The notes beneath the pieces are model-generated. The model saw nothing but the letters and a program-made list of their open reading frames with translations, had not been told where the DNA came from and did not search any database. Source: UBA10161 sp038891035 (lineage in GTDB: Archaea; Micrarchaeota; Micrarchaeia; Anstonellales; Anstonellaceae). Taken from it: a DNA stretch of 64,000 nt. Positions within the stretch are counted from its first letter, which is position 1, and each line of letters begins with the position of its first letter. Below, in pieces: positions 7,709 to 16,610 of this stretch. The stretch is taken from assembly GCA_038891035.1 (NCBI GenBank), contig JAWAEW010000001.1, positions 36,425-100,424 of the forward strand. Direction: 5' to 3'. A program made the translations under genes and the position numbers.

Positions 7709-9180
7709 AGGCCAAAATCCCTCTTGAACCTCTCTTCAATCAGCTGCGCCGAAAGCAAAACTATCGGAATCCCACTTCCAGGATGGGTGCTTGCCCCTAC
7801 AAAATAAAGCCTTTTTATCTTTTTGTCCTTGTTTGGAGGTCTAAATCCTGCTGACTGAAGCAGGGTAGGTGAAAGACCAAATGTGGCGCCATCTTCTAAG
7901 TTGAATGCTTCTTTCCAATCAAGAGGAGTAAATATCTTTTCCATAACAATTCTTTCCCTCAAACCAGCAAGTCCGGATTTTTCAAGCTTTTCCAAAATTT
8001 TTTCCTTCAGCTTCGGGGCCTCAGTTTTCCAATCTATATTTGAGGATAGATTTGGCACAGAAACCAAGATGTAAATTATGCTTTTTCCAGCAGGAGCAAT
8101 TGTGTTATCATGAACACATGGATTAGCAACGTAAATTCCTGGATTTTTCGGCATCACCTTCCTGTCAAAAATATCCTCGAAAGTCTCAAGATAATCCTCT
8201 GGAAGGAAAAAAGAATGATGAGGAATCTCCATCTTACCTTCAATTCCAAGGTATATCATAAAAGCAGAGCAAGAAGCCTTCAAAGATCTAACCTTCCAAT
8301 CTGGCATATGTGGCCTTTCCTTTTCATCTATCAATTTCAAGTAAGTATAAGGCAAATCTGCGTTTGAAATTACTGCATCAGCCTCAACCTCTTTTCCATC
8401 TTGCAGTAAAACTCACTTTGCAACGCCTTCTTTGATGAGTATTTTTTTTACTGCGCACGATGTATGTACCTTTACTCCAAGCTCACCGCAAAGCCTCTCC
8501 ATTACCTCTGCATCGAATAAAGTCCGTCTTGAGGATACCAAACTCCTTCTGTGAATTCTACATACGGAATAGCCCATATACTGCAGGAAGTTTAGTTGGG
8601 GCTGCTCCAATATAGACAGATTGTAATGAAAAAGCAATCCTTATTTTTGGGTTGGAAAAATACTCCCACGTCTTTGCATAAACGCTTTTCAATGCCCCGG
8701 AAGATAAAAGAGCAGAAATCCTGCGAAAACTGAGCATATCATAAGGCGAATCAAAATTTTTCTCGATAAATTCCTTCAGTGCAATTTCATAGTATTTTTT
8801 GTAATCCGCAAGATAGCGCGAATATCTTTCAGCATCTGTTTTTGAGTATTTTTCAATTTCTGCAATCATTTTTCTTGTATCGGTGTCCGGACAAAACTCA
8901 CTTCCATCTTCATATCTTATCCTGTAAGTAGGATGCAACTGCTGTTTTTTGATGTAGTTTTGCATCTTCCTGCCCAAATCTTCAAAGAACTTATTAAGAA
9001 CCCAAGGCATCAGAAGTAGCGTAGGGCCTGCATCTACCTTGGATCCATCTTTTTGGAAATTTGAAAGTCTGCCTCCTACCTTCTCATTTTTTCGTATATC
9101 TCTACCCGACAGCCCAGCTTTGCAAGCCTGCATGCTGCTGCCATGCCGCCTACTCCTGCTCCTATAATCGCGACTTTCAT
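7705..9180 (-). pseudogene. crtI: Phytoene desaturase (CrtI family), multiply disrupted
   Basis: The combined frames read as a CrtI-type FAD-dependent desaturase: N-terminal VAIIGAGVGGMAAACRLAKLG dinucleotide fold, GGRLSNF, DAGPTLLLMP, and C-terminal YFVGASTHPGSGIP. Four lesions interrupt it. A one-base deletion lies in the T-run 9087-9092 (needed for YEKNEKVGG). Another lies at about 8566-8571 (GLFPYVEF). A third lies at about 8510 (SMAEVMERL). An in-frame TGA at 8413-8415 sits where Gly is expected (AKGVLLQDG). Start: ATG at 9180 with GGAG five bases before it. The longest intact piece is the last 216 codons. Translation of a complete enzyme is not possible without several corrections. Confidence 0.88.
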
Positions 9181-9212
9181 AATATCTCCTACGTCAATTG
9201 TGGAAAATAACC

Positions 9213-9222
9213 TTTATTAATT
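9213..9222 (+). promoter_or_regulatory. TATA-like box for the oxidoreductase operon
   Basis: TTTATTAATT lies 37-46 bases before the ATG at 9259, leaving a leader with AAGGGAAG as ribosome-binding site. Confidence 0.4.
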
Positions 9223-9258
9223 AGATTACAGACGATTATAGGGCTTTAAGGGAAGTTT

Positions 9259-11010
9259 ATGGAGCAAATAAATTTTGTGAATTGCAAAATTGGTGGGCCT
9301 GCAGGTTCAGGGGTTGCAACCATGGGAGCCCTTTTTGCAAAATGTCTTCAACGCTGCGGGCTTTATGTAGTTGGGACCAACGACTATCCCTCACTTATTA
9401 AGGGAGGACACAACACTTACAAGATTCGCGCAGCTCCGCATCCAATTACTGCAATTGTAGGCAAGTATGATTTGCTTGTTGCATTAGACAAGCTTACTAT
9501 ACAGCTTCATGCTTCTGAACTTTCTTCTGGAGGAGCTATAATTTATGATTCAAACAAAGTCAAAGATGCCGAGCAGATTGTAGCAAGGAAGGACATCCAC
9601 CTTATTGGAATGCCTCTTACTCAAATGGCTGCAGCTGCAGGCGGGGAAATAATGTTCAACAGCGTTGCATTAGGAGCAGCCATGGGCCTGATGCAGATTG
9701 ATTTTGAAATCATAAGAAATATGATGCAGAAGATTTGGGCAAGGAAAGGTCAAAAGGTAGTAGAGGCAAACATTGCAGCTGCTCTTGCAGGCCACCAAGC
9801 CTCAAAGTCTGCCCTCTCGCATCCTTTCAAGGTGAAGATAGAATTTATCAAAAGAGAAAAGACATTATTTATGAACGGAAATGAAGCCTCTGTGGCAGGA
9901 GCAATAAAGGCAGGATGCAAATTTGTGGCAGAATATCCAATGTCTCCGTCCTCATCTATTTTACACCTTATGGCAGGGCATGAATGGGACTATGGCATCA
10001 TCGTCAAGCAAACAGAAGACGAAATTGCAGCTGCAAATATGATTTGCGGAGCTGCTTTCGCCGGAGTGCGGGCGATGACTGCTACTTCAGGCGGAGGATT
10101 CTCGCTAATGGTTGAGGCACTGGGGCTGATGGGAATAAGCGAAACGCCGTGCGTTATTTTCGAATCACAGCGTTGCGGCCCATCCACTGGTCTGCCTACC
10201 TATACCGAACAGGCAGATTTGCAATTTGTCCTTCACGCCTCTCAAGGGGAATTCCCAAGAGTAGTAATCGCACCTGGGGATCCACTCGAATGCTATATCG
10301 AGGCTATCAATGCATTCAACATTGCAGAGATAGCTCAAACCCCAGTGATCGTACTTTTGGACAAATTCCTCTCAGAGACTTCGATTACCATGGAAGATAT
10401 CAGAAAAATAGAAGTGAAAATCGATAGGGGCAAACTCATGTCTGACCAGCAAATGCAAAATGAAAACTCATTCAAGCGCTATCAAATTACCTCAGATGGA
10501 ATTTCGCCGCGCTGCCTTCCTGGCCAGCCAAACGGCCTTCACGTATGTTCCTCATACGAGCATGATGAAACTGGCTACACTTCCGAGGCCCCAGATGTGC
10601 GCGTGGCTATGATAAACAAAAGGGCTAAAAAATTGGCAGCGATTCCAGAAAGCATAATAGCACCTTCATTTCACGGATCTCCTAGGCAAGAGGCAGAAGT
10701 AGTTGCAGTATGCTGGGGCTCCACAAAAATGCCAATGCTTGAAGCGCTCAAACTGCTTGCTTCAGAGGGGAAAAAGGTAAGGGCAATGCACATAAGGTAC
10801 GCTTCTCCTTTCCCTTCTAAGGCAGTTTTAGAAGAGCTGAAAGCAGCAAAAAACGTCATCATTTTTGAAGGAAATTCAGGAGCCCAAATGCGATCATTGA
10901 TTTTTGAAAAGACAGGTTTTTACATTCAAAAAGCTTATCTTCGCTACGATGGAAGGCCATTTAAGCCTGAGGAAATTGCAGATGCAATAAAGAGGGAATT
11001 CTATGGTTAG
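9259..11010 (+). CDS. 2-oxoacid:acceptor oxidoreductase, fused gamma-alpha subunit
   Basis: A 583-residue subunit of the 2-oxoacid:ferredoxin oxidoreductase family, which oxidatively decarboxylates 2-oxoacids to acyl-CoA. Residues 1-190 are the gamma domain (GGPAGSGVATMG). From about 200 the alpha pyrimidine-binding domain begins (FMNGNEASVAGAIKAGC), with YPMSPSS in place of the signature YPITPSS. The fused gamma-alpha layout matches two-subunit archaeal enzymes. The beta subunit overlaps its last eight bases. No ferredoxin-like subunit is encoded nearby. Exact substrate (pyruvate, 2-oxoglutarate or broad) cannot be decided from sequence alone; similarity to 2-oxoglutarate/2-oxoacid types is my reading. 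Confidence 0.88.
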   Translation: MEQINFVNCKIGGPAGSGVATMGALFAKCLQRCGLYVVGTNDYPSLIKGGHNTYKIRAAPHPITAIVGKYDLLVALDKLTIQLHASELSSGGAIIYDSNKVKDAEQIVARKDIHLIGMPLTQMAAAAGGEIMFNSVALGAAMGLMQIDFEIIRNMMQKIWARKGQKVVEANIAAALAGHQASKSALSHPFKVKIEFIKREKTLFMNGNEASVAGAIKAGCKFVAEYPMSPSSSILHLMAGHEWDYGIIVKQTEDEIAAANMICGAAFAGVRAMTATSGGGFSLMVEALGLMGISETPCVIFESQRCGPSTGLPTYTEQADLQFVLHASQGEFPRVVIAPGDPLECYIEAINAFNIAEIAQTPVIVLLDKFLSETSITMEDIRKIEVKIDRGKLMSDQQMQNENSFKRYQITSDGISPRCLPGQPNGLHVCSSYEHDETGYTSEAPDVRVAMINKRAKKLAAIPESIIAPSFHGSPRQEAEVVAVCWGSTKMPMLEALKLLASEGKKVRAMHIRYASPFPSKAVLEELKAAKNVIIFEGNSGAQMRSLIFEKTGFYIQKAYLRYDGRPFKPEEIADAIKREFYG

Positions 11011-11857
11011 TGTAGCTGAATTCAATTCGCCTCACCAAATAACTTGGTGCCCTGGATGCGGCGATTTTGGAATATTAATCGCCCTTAAAGGGGCACTTGC
11101 AAAGCTGGGCATTCCGCCACATCAGGCAGTAGTGGTTTCTGGCATAGGATGCGGTGGCAAAATCCCACATTTCATCAGAACATATGGATTTGAAGGAATC
11201 CACGGAAGGGCGCTTCCTGCAGCAACCGGCATCCACCTTTCAAACGACCGGCTTACTGTCGTTGCAATTGGAGGGGATGGGGACGGCTGCGGAATTGGAT
11301 TGGGCCACTTCATGCACACTATGAGAAGGAATTTGGATATAACTTATATCATTCAAGATAATGAAATCTACGGCCTTACAGTAGGGCAAGCCTCACCTAC
11401 CACTAAAAAAGGCGTGATTACTAAAAGCACCCCACATGGCACCCCTGAAGACCCAATCAATCCCCCACTTATGGCACTTGCAGCAGGAGCAACTTTTGTT
11501 GCCCGCGGTTTTTCAGGCGACATACCTCATCTTACAGACTTGATTGCAAAAGGGATTGCCCACCGCGGAGTAGCATTTATTGACGTTTTTCAGCCTTGCG
11601 TTACGTGGAGAAAAGATTTACCCTATGAGCTTTACCAAAAGAAAATCTACAAGCTAGAAGCTGAAGGCCATGATCCTTCAGATTGGCACGCTGCAGTAGC
11701 TCGCGCATGTGAAACCGAGCGCTGGCCGATAGGCGTATTTTATCAGGTGCAAAAGCCAATTTACACTGACCAAATTCCCTTCATCAAGGAAAAGCCACTG
11801 GTCTCACATGACATCTCTAACATTGATATTTCAAAGTACGTAGAAGAATTCATGTGA
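11003..11857 (+). CDS. 2-oxoacid:acceptor oxidoreductase, beta subunit
   Basis: A 284-residue thiamine-diphosphate-binding subunit. Visible features are CPGCGDFGILIALKGAL near the N-terminus, GIGCGGKIPHF, and the ThDP/metal motif GDGDGCGIGLGHFMH followed by DNEIYGLTVGQASPT. These include the cysteines that ligate the single 4Fe-4S cluster of two-subunit enzymes. It pairs with the preceding fused subunit, whose end it overlaps by eight bases (translational coupling likely). Its own 3' end overlaps the dehydrogenase gene on the other strand by eight bases. Confidence 0.9.
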   Translation: MVSVAEFNSPHQITWCPGCGDFGILIALKGALAKLGIPPHQAVVVSGIGCGGKIPHFIRTYGFEGIHGRALPAATGIHLSNDRLTVVAIGGDGDGCGIGLGHFMHTMRRNLDITYIIQDNEIYGLTVGQASPTTKKGVITKSTPHGTPEDPINPPLMALAAGATFVARGFSGDIPHLTDLIAKGIAHRGVAFIDVFQPCVTWRKDLPYELYQKKIYKLEAEGHDPSDWHAAVARACETERWPIGVFYQVQKPIYTDQIPFIKEKPLVSHDISNIDISKYVEEFM

Positions 11858-12935
11858 GCTTTTCCATCGCAGACTTTACTCTTTCTTTTGCTATTTGCAG
11901 GGCCGCTTGCCGAACATCAAAGCTGTCCTTTTGCAACACCAGCCTAGTGTTTGTAACTATTTTTTCTTTTACAGTTGCAAACATCTCCTGCTCGCTTCCG
12001 CCGATATATTCTACGTATGAAGAAATTACCCCACCTGCATTTGCAACAAAATCAGGAATAATCAAAACACCACTTTTTGCCAGCTGAAGCTCAATTTCAT
12101 GTGTCATAGGGATGTTTGCAGCCTCCACAATAACCCGTGCTTTGACCTTTTGGACATTTTCCTGGTTTATTACATTTGGTCTTGCACCCGGAATTAGTAC
12201 ATCGCATTTGAGCTCAAAAAGCTGGGCAGCTGCAAGAACAGTTGCTCCAGGATAATGCACCACACTTCCCTTTTCTTTTTTAGTCTCCATCAACTTCTCA
12301 TAATTCAGTCCGCTTTCAAGGTAGGCGGTCCCCTTTGAGTCAGAAACCGCTATTATTTTTGCACCTTTTTGGCTGAGGAATTTTGCAGTAAATGTTCCAA
12401 CATTTCCAAAACCTTCTATTGCTACTTTTGCATCTTCAAGTGGAATTTTTGCATGCTCAAGTGCGACTTCAGTTGCAAGTGCCACTCCAAATCCAGTTGA
12501 GCCAAGCTCGTGCGGCAATCCGCCCATGCTCTTTGGCTTGCCAGTAGCTGCTTTTGGAGTACCTATAGTTTTTGCAATTATCTCCATTTCATGCTCTCCC
12601 ATATTCATGTCTGGGCCTGCAATGTAGTATGAAGGAACTAATGGTGCTATTTTGGAGGCAAATGCAGCAACAATCTTGTCCTTGTTTGGGGCATTGCCAT
12701 TTGCCTTTATCCCTGCCTTTGCCCCACCAAAAGGTATTCCGGCAAGGGCATTTTTCCAAGTCATTGCCCTTGCAAGGCCAAACACCTCCTCCACTGTAAT
12801 ATCTGGCACCATACGTACTCCGCCTTTTCCAGGACCAAGCGCAGTGTTGTCCACTACGACGATCCCTTGCATCTTTGTGGCAGGGTCATAAACCTGAAGT
12901 ATTCTTTCAGGTCCAAATTCGTCTTCGAATGGCAT
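11850..12935 (-). CDS. Glu/Leu/Phe/Val dehydrogenase family protein
   Basis: A 361-residue NAD(P)-dependent amino-acid dehydrogenase. The catalytic Lys region reads PFGGAKAGI, and the substrate region GPDMNMGEHEME is followed by a Rossmann GFGNVGTFTAKFL and VEAANIPMT. It would interconvert an amino acid with its 2-oxoacid and ammonia; glutamate is the likeliest substrate but Leu or Phe types are not excluded. The ATG at 12935 has GGAGAGTGAG upstream; an upstream extension lacks family similarity. It lies 40 bases downstream of the Cys-rich lipoprotein gene and converges on the 2-oxoacid oxidoreductase, which fits a link between 2-oxoacids and amino acids. Confidence 0.88.
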   Translation of the reverse strand: MPFEDEFGPERILQVYDPATKMQGIVVVDNTALGPGKGGVRMVPDITVEEVFGLARAMTWKNALAGIPFGGAKAGIKANGNAPNKDKIVAAFASKIAPLVPSYYIAGPDMNMGEHEMEIIAKTIGTPKAATGKPKSMGGLPHELGSTGFGVALATEVALEHAKIPLEDAKVAIEGFGNVGTFTAKFLSQKGAKIIAVSDSKGTAYLESGLNYEKLMETKKEKGSVVHYPGATVLAAAQLFELKCDVLIPGARPNVINQENVQKVKARVIVEAANIPMTHEIELQLAKSGVLIIPDFVANAGGVISSYVEYIGGSEQEMFATVKEKIVTNTRLVLQKDSFDVRQAALQIAKERVKSAMEKLT

Positions 12936-12975
12936 ACACTCACTCTCCTTCAAGTTTGCAAAATTTTGTTTTCGA

Positions 12976-13995
12976 TCAGGCACCTTTGCATCGATGTGTG
13001 GTCGGATCACAGAATTGATTTGGCGGGCAGTCTTCATGCCTTGTGCAAATTATCTTCACGCAGCGGTAGGCATTTACAGAATAAGTGTCAGTTTCGCATC
13101 TTTCATCGTATGCACAGTGGGCAGAAGAGGTGCAATAGCCTGCCTTAAGTATGCATCTATGCTCCTTGGGGTCGCATTTTTGGTAAAATGTGCATTCGGC
13201 ATCAGATGAACAGTAACCAGGCCTTGAGATGCAGCGTCGGCTTCCGATATCACAAATTTGCCAAGCTTCGCATTCTGCATTTGAGCCGCAAAGTCCGCGC
13301 TTGGCTTCGCACCTGTGGGTTTTTTGGTTGCAAAGCTGCCAGGAAGTGCACTGTTCATCATTTTCACAGAATCCTGCCGCGGCCACACACCTTCTAATTA
13401 CAGGATCACAAGTTTGCCATTCTGCACAATCCAAATCGTTATTACAGAAGCCTTCCCTAAGTACGCACCTGTTGGTTGTAGTGTTGCAAAGCTGCCATTC
13501 CTTACAGTCTATATTTGTAGAACATCTCCCAGGCAGAGGCACGCACTTCCCAGTTGTCAGATTGCAAGTCTGATACGCCTCGCAGTCATAGTGGTCCCTG
13601 CAGAGGCCAGGCTTAGGGACACACACATGCTTTATTGAGCTGCATACTTCTGTTTCTTGGTTGCAATATTCGTCGCGGTCGCAAAAGCCAGCTTTAGGCC
13701 TGCAAGTGTTGTTCCCACTCACATCGCATACTTGCCAGGCTTCACAATCTACATCTGATCTGCATTTTCCCTTTATATAGGTGCATTTATGAGATATAGC
13801 ATCACAAACTTTCAAGGTGTCATTACAGTCAGCATCCACATTACAATATCCAGGGCGAAGTACACATACCTTCTTTGCAGTGTCGCAATATTGCCAAGCT
13901 TTGCAGCTCTTGTCGCTACTGCATCCTCCAGAAGTGCAGCCATGGAGGATAAAAAGAGTGGCCAATGCCAGTAAAGCAAAAAGCCTGACCTTCAA
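12976..13995 (-). CDS. Cys-rich lipoprotein with twelve four-cysteine repeats
   Basis: A 339-residue exported protein. The signal sequence ends in a lipobox-like LHGC (C20). Twelve repeats of about 26 residues follow, each with four Cys on the pattern G-x-C-x6-C-x2-W/Y-Q-x-C-x7-C, for example GRCSTNIDCKEWQLCNTTTNRC. Only the last two depart in spacing. The pattern resembles small disulphide modules of the EB or dickkopf type found in extracellular proteins. A surface adhesion or binding role is inference. The start is TTG at 13995, chosen because GGTGATTGG precedes it. Repeats are diverged in sequence, so the array is old or under selection rather than newly amplified. Confidence 0.8.
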   Translation of the reverse strand: MKVRLFALLALATLFILHGCTSGGCSSDKSCKAWQYCDTAKKVCVLRPGYCNVDADCNDTLKVCDAISHKCTYIKGKCRSDVDCEAWQVCDVSGNNTCRPKAGFCDRDEYCNQETEVCSSIKHVCVPKPGLCRDHYDCEAYQTCNLTTGKCVPLPGRCSTNIDCKEWQLCNTTTNRCVLREGFCNNDLDCAEWQTCDPVIRRCVAAAGFCENDEQCTSWQLCNQKTHRCEAKRGLCGSNAECEAWQICDIGSRRCISRPGYCSSDAECTFYQKCDPKEHRCILKAGYCTSSAHCAYDERCETDTYSVNAYRCVKIICTRHEDCPPNQFCDPTTHRCKGA

Positions 13996-14060
13996 CCAAT
14001 CACCGTAAGATTTTCAGCTGATAAATTATTAAAAATCATTAAGTGCAGGACTCAACGAAT

Positions 14061-14072
14061 AGATTTTTAATC
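14061..14072 (+). promoter_or_regulatory. TATA-like box for the secreted membrane-anchored protein
   Basis: AGATTTTTAATC is centred about 28 bases before the ATG at 14094, with no ribosome-binding site between, consistent with a leaderless transcript. Confidence 0.4.
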
Positions 14073-14093
14073 TTTCAAAGCACAAGATGCGAT

Positions 14094-14900
14094 ATGGATT
14101 TTAGGGCTTTTTTCATGTTTGTGCTGCTCGTTTTGCCGGCCTTTTCAGTAAAAGTCCTTTATCCAGTGGTTACAGATATAAGTCAGCAAAGCCAAATTGA
14201 AATTGGCACCGTAGGGCCTGGCCAAACCTTTGCAGTTGCAGTTGATCCTAAAGTCTATACCGGGGGCAAATACGGGCTGGGCGGTGCTTATGATCTGCTT
14301 GTAGCAGCCAAGCTTCCAGAAGGATGGAGCTCAACGCCTTCCAAGCTTTATTCCAATCCCTTGCAGGCCGAGGTGACGGTTTCAAAAGATGCAGCAGATG
14401 GGGAATATGAAGTAGAGTTTATTTTGTGGGATGAGGCAGGAAGCGAAGGGTTGGGAGAAAATGTAACCTTTGTGGCAAAGGTATTTGTAAGCCATGACAT
14501 AGTTGATATGAAAGTTGAGCCGCCTTTTCTTTCTGTTGGTGCCGGACAACCTGCACGCTATAGCATCAAAGTGCTCAACAAGGGCATTGCAAACGACATT
14601 TTTACCATAAGCTCATCTGGAGTGAGCAATTGGGCGTTTCAGCGAAGCATATATATACCAGCAGGGACCAGTCGCACTATCTCATATGAAGTAGTTGGCA
14701 ACGAAGAAGCATCCTATAGCGTGCGCATTAGCACGCGTTCTGTTTCAAGCGACAAAATATCTGCTTCATCTGTTGTCAAACTCGAAGTGCATACAAATTT
14801 GCTTTCTGACTGGAAAGCAATAAATAGAGGAGTCCTTCTTTTTCCCTTGACTCAAGCATCTTTGTATTTTGTTGCAGGACTGCTTTCGCTTCTGTTTTGA
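14094..14900 (+). CDS. Secreted, C-terminally anchored beta-sandwich protein
   Basis: A 268-residue protein with an N-terminal signal peptide (FFMFVLLVLPAFS) and a hydrophobic C-terminus (ASLYFVAGLLSLLF). The middle contains two Ig-like or NEW3-type beta-sandwich regions. One is around GWSSTPSKLYSNPLQAEVTVS; the other is around PPFLSVGAGQPARYSIKVLNKG, a typical opening of archaeal surface-protein repeats. It probably sits on the outer face of the membrane. The ATG at 14094 is chosen over an upstream in-frame ATG because it directly begins the signal peptide and is well spaced from the TATA-like box. Confidence 0.65.
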   Translation: MDFRAFFMFVLLVLPAFSVKVLYPVVTDISQQSQIEIGTVGPGQTFAVAVDPKVYTGGKYGLGGAYDLLVAAKLPEGWSSTPSKLYSNPLQAEVTVSKDAADGEYEVEFILWDEAGSEGLGENVTFVAKVFVSHDIVDMKVEPPFLSVGAGQPARYSIKVLNKGIANDIFTISSSGVSNWAFQRSIYIPAGTSRTISYEVVGNEEASYSVRISTRSVSSDKISASSVVKLEVHTNLLSDWKAINRGVLLFPLTQASLYFVAGLLSLLF

Positions 14901-14909
14901 GGTGCTTTT

Positions 14910-16556
14910 GTGACCTATGCTTCAAAAGCTTATGATGCTGCCAGATTGCAAAAACTGCTTGGAAGAATTCCAGCTTACCGTCCAGCTTCTACATCATCCA
15001 AACAAGACGCTCTTCGTCTAAAGGCTGCAAAAGAAGCAGCAAACCTAATTTTGAAAAAGAAATTTGGAATCGAGGATGCCAAGAGAGCGGTCGCAGAAAA
15101 ATACCGACTCCATTTTTTGAAAAATTCAGAAATTTTGAAATTTGTACCTTCTTCATTTTCTGAATTGAGAGAACGCCTTGTCAAATCACCTACGCGAACT
15201 CTTTCTGGGGTTTCCCCGATTGCAATAATGCCGCCTCCTGCCCCGTGTGGAGGAAGCTGCATTTATTGTCCAAAAGGAGAAGGTGCCCCGCAATCTTACA
15301 CCGGCTTTGAGCCAACCACGATGAGGGCAATCCAGAATGGCTATTCTGCAAGCAGACAAATAGCTGCAAGAATTTCACAGTATATTTCACAGGGTCATAA
15401 AGTAGATAAATGCCATCTTATCGTAATGGGTGGAACTTTTCTTTATGGGTTTGACTTTGCAGCCAGGCACTCATTCATGAAAGAAGCGTTTGAAACTCTC
15501 AATAAAAAGAAAGCCCAAAATCTCAAAGAAGCAATTGATCAAAACGAATTCGCCCCACACAAAGCAGTAGGTGTTACGTTTGAGACTCGCCCTGATTTCG
15601 GTCTGCAGCCTCATGCAGATGAGATGCTTTTAATGGGTGGCACTCAAGTTGAACTCGGGGTGCAAGCACTTTCAGATAGAGTATATAGAATCGTAAAAAG
15701 AGGCCACAAACTTTCAGACGTAGTTGCTTCCACCCAAGCACTCAAAGACAGTGGATTTAAAGTGTGCTATCACATGATGCCAGGCCTTTTTTCCACTCCC
15801 GCCCAAGACATCGGCTACTTTCGAAAGCTTTTTTCCAGCCAGGATTTTCAGCCAGATATGCTCAAAATATATCCTACCCTTGTTTTACGTGGGACCGAGC
15901 TTTACCAGCTTTGGAAACAAGGCAAATTCTTGCCATATGATACTTTGAAAGCGGCAGAAGTAATTTCACAAGCGACAAAATTCATACCTCCCTACGCAAG
16001 AGTAATGAGAATACAGCGCGACATCCCATCGCCTTTGGTGGAAGCCGGAGTAAAGAATTCGAATTTGGCACAAATAGTTGAAGAGAAATTAAGACAGATG
16101 GGACAAAAGTGCAGATGCATCCGCTGCAGAGAGGCAGGAAGCGCCCAGAGAAAAAGCCGCACTCTTAAGCCGCTTAAGCTGACGCTACAAAGGATAGATT
16201 ACAAAGCTTCCAAAGGGAAAGAGGTTTTCCTATCGTTTGAAGATACTAATCAGGATGTGCTTGTCGGTTTTATCCGGCTTCGCATGCCTTACAGGCCACA
16301 TAGGGCAGAGCTTGAAGATGCATGCGTAGTGAGAGAACTTCATGTGTATGGACAGGAGGTGGCTGTCGGAGAGCATGAAGAGGGCAAACTTCAGCACAAA
16401 GGTATCGGCAGCCTTCTGCTTTCTGCAGCAGAGGAAATTGCAAAAAAAGAATTCGGCGTTTCAAAGCTTTGCGTGATTTCCGGGCCAGGTGCCAGGGGCT
16501 ATTACCGAAAGAAAGGATATATTTTGTTTGGCCCTTATATGGCAAAAAGCCTTTGA
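14910..16556 (+). CDS. elp3: Elp3 tRNA uridine-34 modification enzyme
   Basis: A 548-residue protein with the Elp3 layout: a tRNA-binding N-terminus, a radical SAM domain and a C-terminal GNAT domain. The radical SAM cysteines are in CGGSCIYCPKG (C-x3-C-x2-C), followed by SYTGFEPTTMRAI and VMGGTF, typical of Elp3. A Cys-rich CRCIRC follows near residue 405. The acetyl-CoA site is in LQHKGIGSLLLSAAEE. It installs the carboxymethyl group on wobble uridine. The start is GTG, set by GGTG five bases before it, ten bases after the upstream stop. It probably shares that transcript. Confidence 0.93.
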   Translation: MTYASKAYDAARLQKLLGRIPAYRPASTSSKQDALRLKAAKEAANLILKKKFGIEDAKRAVAEKYRLHFLKNSEILKFVPSSFSELRERLVKSPTRTLSGVSPIAIMPPPAPCGGSCIYCPKGEGAPQSYTGFEPTTMRAIQNGYSASRQIAARISQYISQGHKVDKCHLIVMGGTFLYGFDFAARHSFMKEAFETLNKKKAQNLKEAIDQNEFAPHKAVGVTFETRPDFGLQPHADEMLLMGGTQVELGVQALSDRVYRIVKRGHKLSDVVASTQALKDSGFKVCYHMMPGLFSTPAQDIGYFRKLFSSQDFQPDMLKIYPTLVLRGTELYQLWKQGKFLPYDTLKAAEVISQATKFIPPYARVMRIQRDIPSPLVEAGVKNSNLAQIVEEKLRQMGQKCRCIRCREAGSAQRKSRTLKPLKLTLQRIDYKASKGKEVFLSFEDTNQDVLVGFIRLRMPYRPHRAELEDACVVRELHVYGQEVAVGEHEEGKLQHKGIGSLLLSAAEEIAKKEFGVSKLCVISGPGARGYYRKKGYILFGPYMAKSL

Positions 16557-16570
16557 ATGTCTCAGCTTTG

Positions 16571-16581
16571 TTTTTAAATTT
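16571..16581 (+). promoter_or_regulatory. TATA-like box for enolase
   Basis: TTTTTAAATTT lies 30-40 bases before the chosen TTG start at 16611. It supports the shorter enolase, because an upstream in-frame ATG at 16584 would sit too close to this element. Confidence 0.45.
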
Positions 16582-16610
16582 CAATGCAGCCACTTTCTGT
16601 GGGTGTTTTC

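Noticed and set aside
6756..8415. Genome-wide reading of TGA as glycine
   Set aside because: TGA ends many intact genes here (aEF-1beta's zinc-ribbon neighbour, Elp3's neighbour, the oxidoreductase beta subunit, thioredoxin, ScpA), and the same two genes also carry frameshifts.
13074..13638. Several overlapping plus- and minus-strand frames across the Cys-repeat lipoprotein gene
   Set aside because: They are shadows of the repeat's codon pattern; none has an initiation signal or a recognisable product.
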